Source: Pempheris klunzingeri
Lineage: Eukaryota; Chordata; Actinopteri; Acropomatiformes; Pempheridae
Length of the DNA stretch: 64,000 bases
Assembly: GCF_042242105.1 (NCBI RefSeq)
Contig: NC_092018.1
Location: forward strand, 22,906,667-22,970,666
Reading direction: 5' to 3'
The translations under genes were made by a program, and so were the position numbers. Below the pieces are notes generated by a model. It worked only from the letters and a program-made list of their open reading frames with translations, was not told where the DNA came from and searched no databases. This document shows positions 63,834 to 64,000 of the stretch, one piece after another; positions within the stretch are counted from its first letter, which is position 1; every line of letters starts with the position of its first letter.

Positions 63834-64000
63834 CGAGCCCGAGCTTTGTCCTCCCGCGCTGAAAGTTTGAGACGCTGGAAGAAATATTCTGTCAAATCTC
63901 GCCACGCTTTGGAGAAGTGAAGGCGCGCTCAGACGGGCCGTGTTTTGGTCTCCATAGGTTTCCAGAAGAAGGCGAAGCGGCGGAAGATGAAGCCCCGGGA
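63834..64000 (-). promoter_or_regulatory. Non-coding exon 1 and CpG-rich promoter region of lmo4
   Basis: From about 63700 to the window edge CpG density is much higher than anywhere else nearby. On the minus strand the sequence reaches a strong donor, GGGCTCG|GTAAGG, at 63834/63833, which fits a 5' non-coding exon spliced to the coding exon at 63011. LMO4 genes are known to have non-coding first exons. The transcription start may be beyond position 64000. Confidence 0.6.

Noticed and set aside
63383-63862. 159-codon plus-strand frame with Val-Cys repeat
   Set aside because: It reads through the (GT)n microsatellite and the antisense of lmo4 exon 1.

Overview
The window reads as nuclear DNA from a ray-finned fish, most likely a percomorph teleost. 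Its genes are split by GT-AG introns, intergenic DNA is long, and it carries many short DNA transposons, tRNA-derived SINEs, 3' tails of non-LTR retrotransposons and (CA)n/(GT)n microsatellites. Five protein-coding genes can be read exon by exon, and there is one candidate orphan terminal exon.

Layout. 1-3.7 kb holds the 5' half of fpgs (folylpolyglutamate synthase) on the minus strand; it runs off the left edge and its introns carry a Tc1/mariner MITE and a retroelement tail. 4-13 kb is gene-poor, with retrotransposon fragments, a SINE and a MITE with 26-bp inverted ends. 13.1-15.5 kb is a glipr2-like CAP-domain gene on the plus strand, with TATA box and poly(A) signal. 16.9-18.1 kb has a candidate terminal exon on the minus strand with a 908-bp hAT element inserted at its 5' edge. 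18.5-21 kb is a duplicated retroelement tail leading into a compound microsatellite/minisatellite. 22-26 kb is repeats and plain intergenic DNA.

26.5-29.2 kb is a complete beta-tubulin gene, best matched to tubb4b, on the plus strand, with four CCAAT boxes and a TATA box. It converges tail-to-tail with a BCL2-family gene (probably bcl2l16/bcl-wav) on the minus strand at 29.3-31.4 kb; the two poly(A) signals are under 100 bp apart. About 0.5 kb upstream of the BCL2-family start lies a 54-copy 23-bp minisatellite with no length variation.

33-61 kb is a gene desert with scattered transposons, including a MITE nested in a Tc1-like element, and AT-rich homeodomain/POU-motif clusters that may be long-range enhancers. 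61.2-64 kb is lmo4 on the minus strand (complete 159-codon CDS in four exons plus a non-coding first exon in a CpG-rich segment).

The genes serve unrelated cell functions: folate retention, a Golgi-associated CAP protein, microtubules, apoptosis/mitochondria, and transcriptional cofactor activity. fpgs and tubb4b both lie on human 9q34, so their proximity fits old synteny. I found no operon-like or defence-like system. The most unusual items are the minisatellite, the hAT insertion at an exon edge, the nested MITE, the convergent 3' ends and the motif clusters near lmo4.
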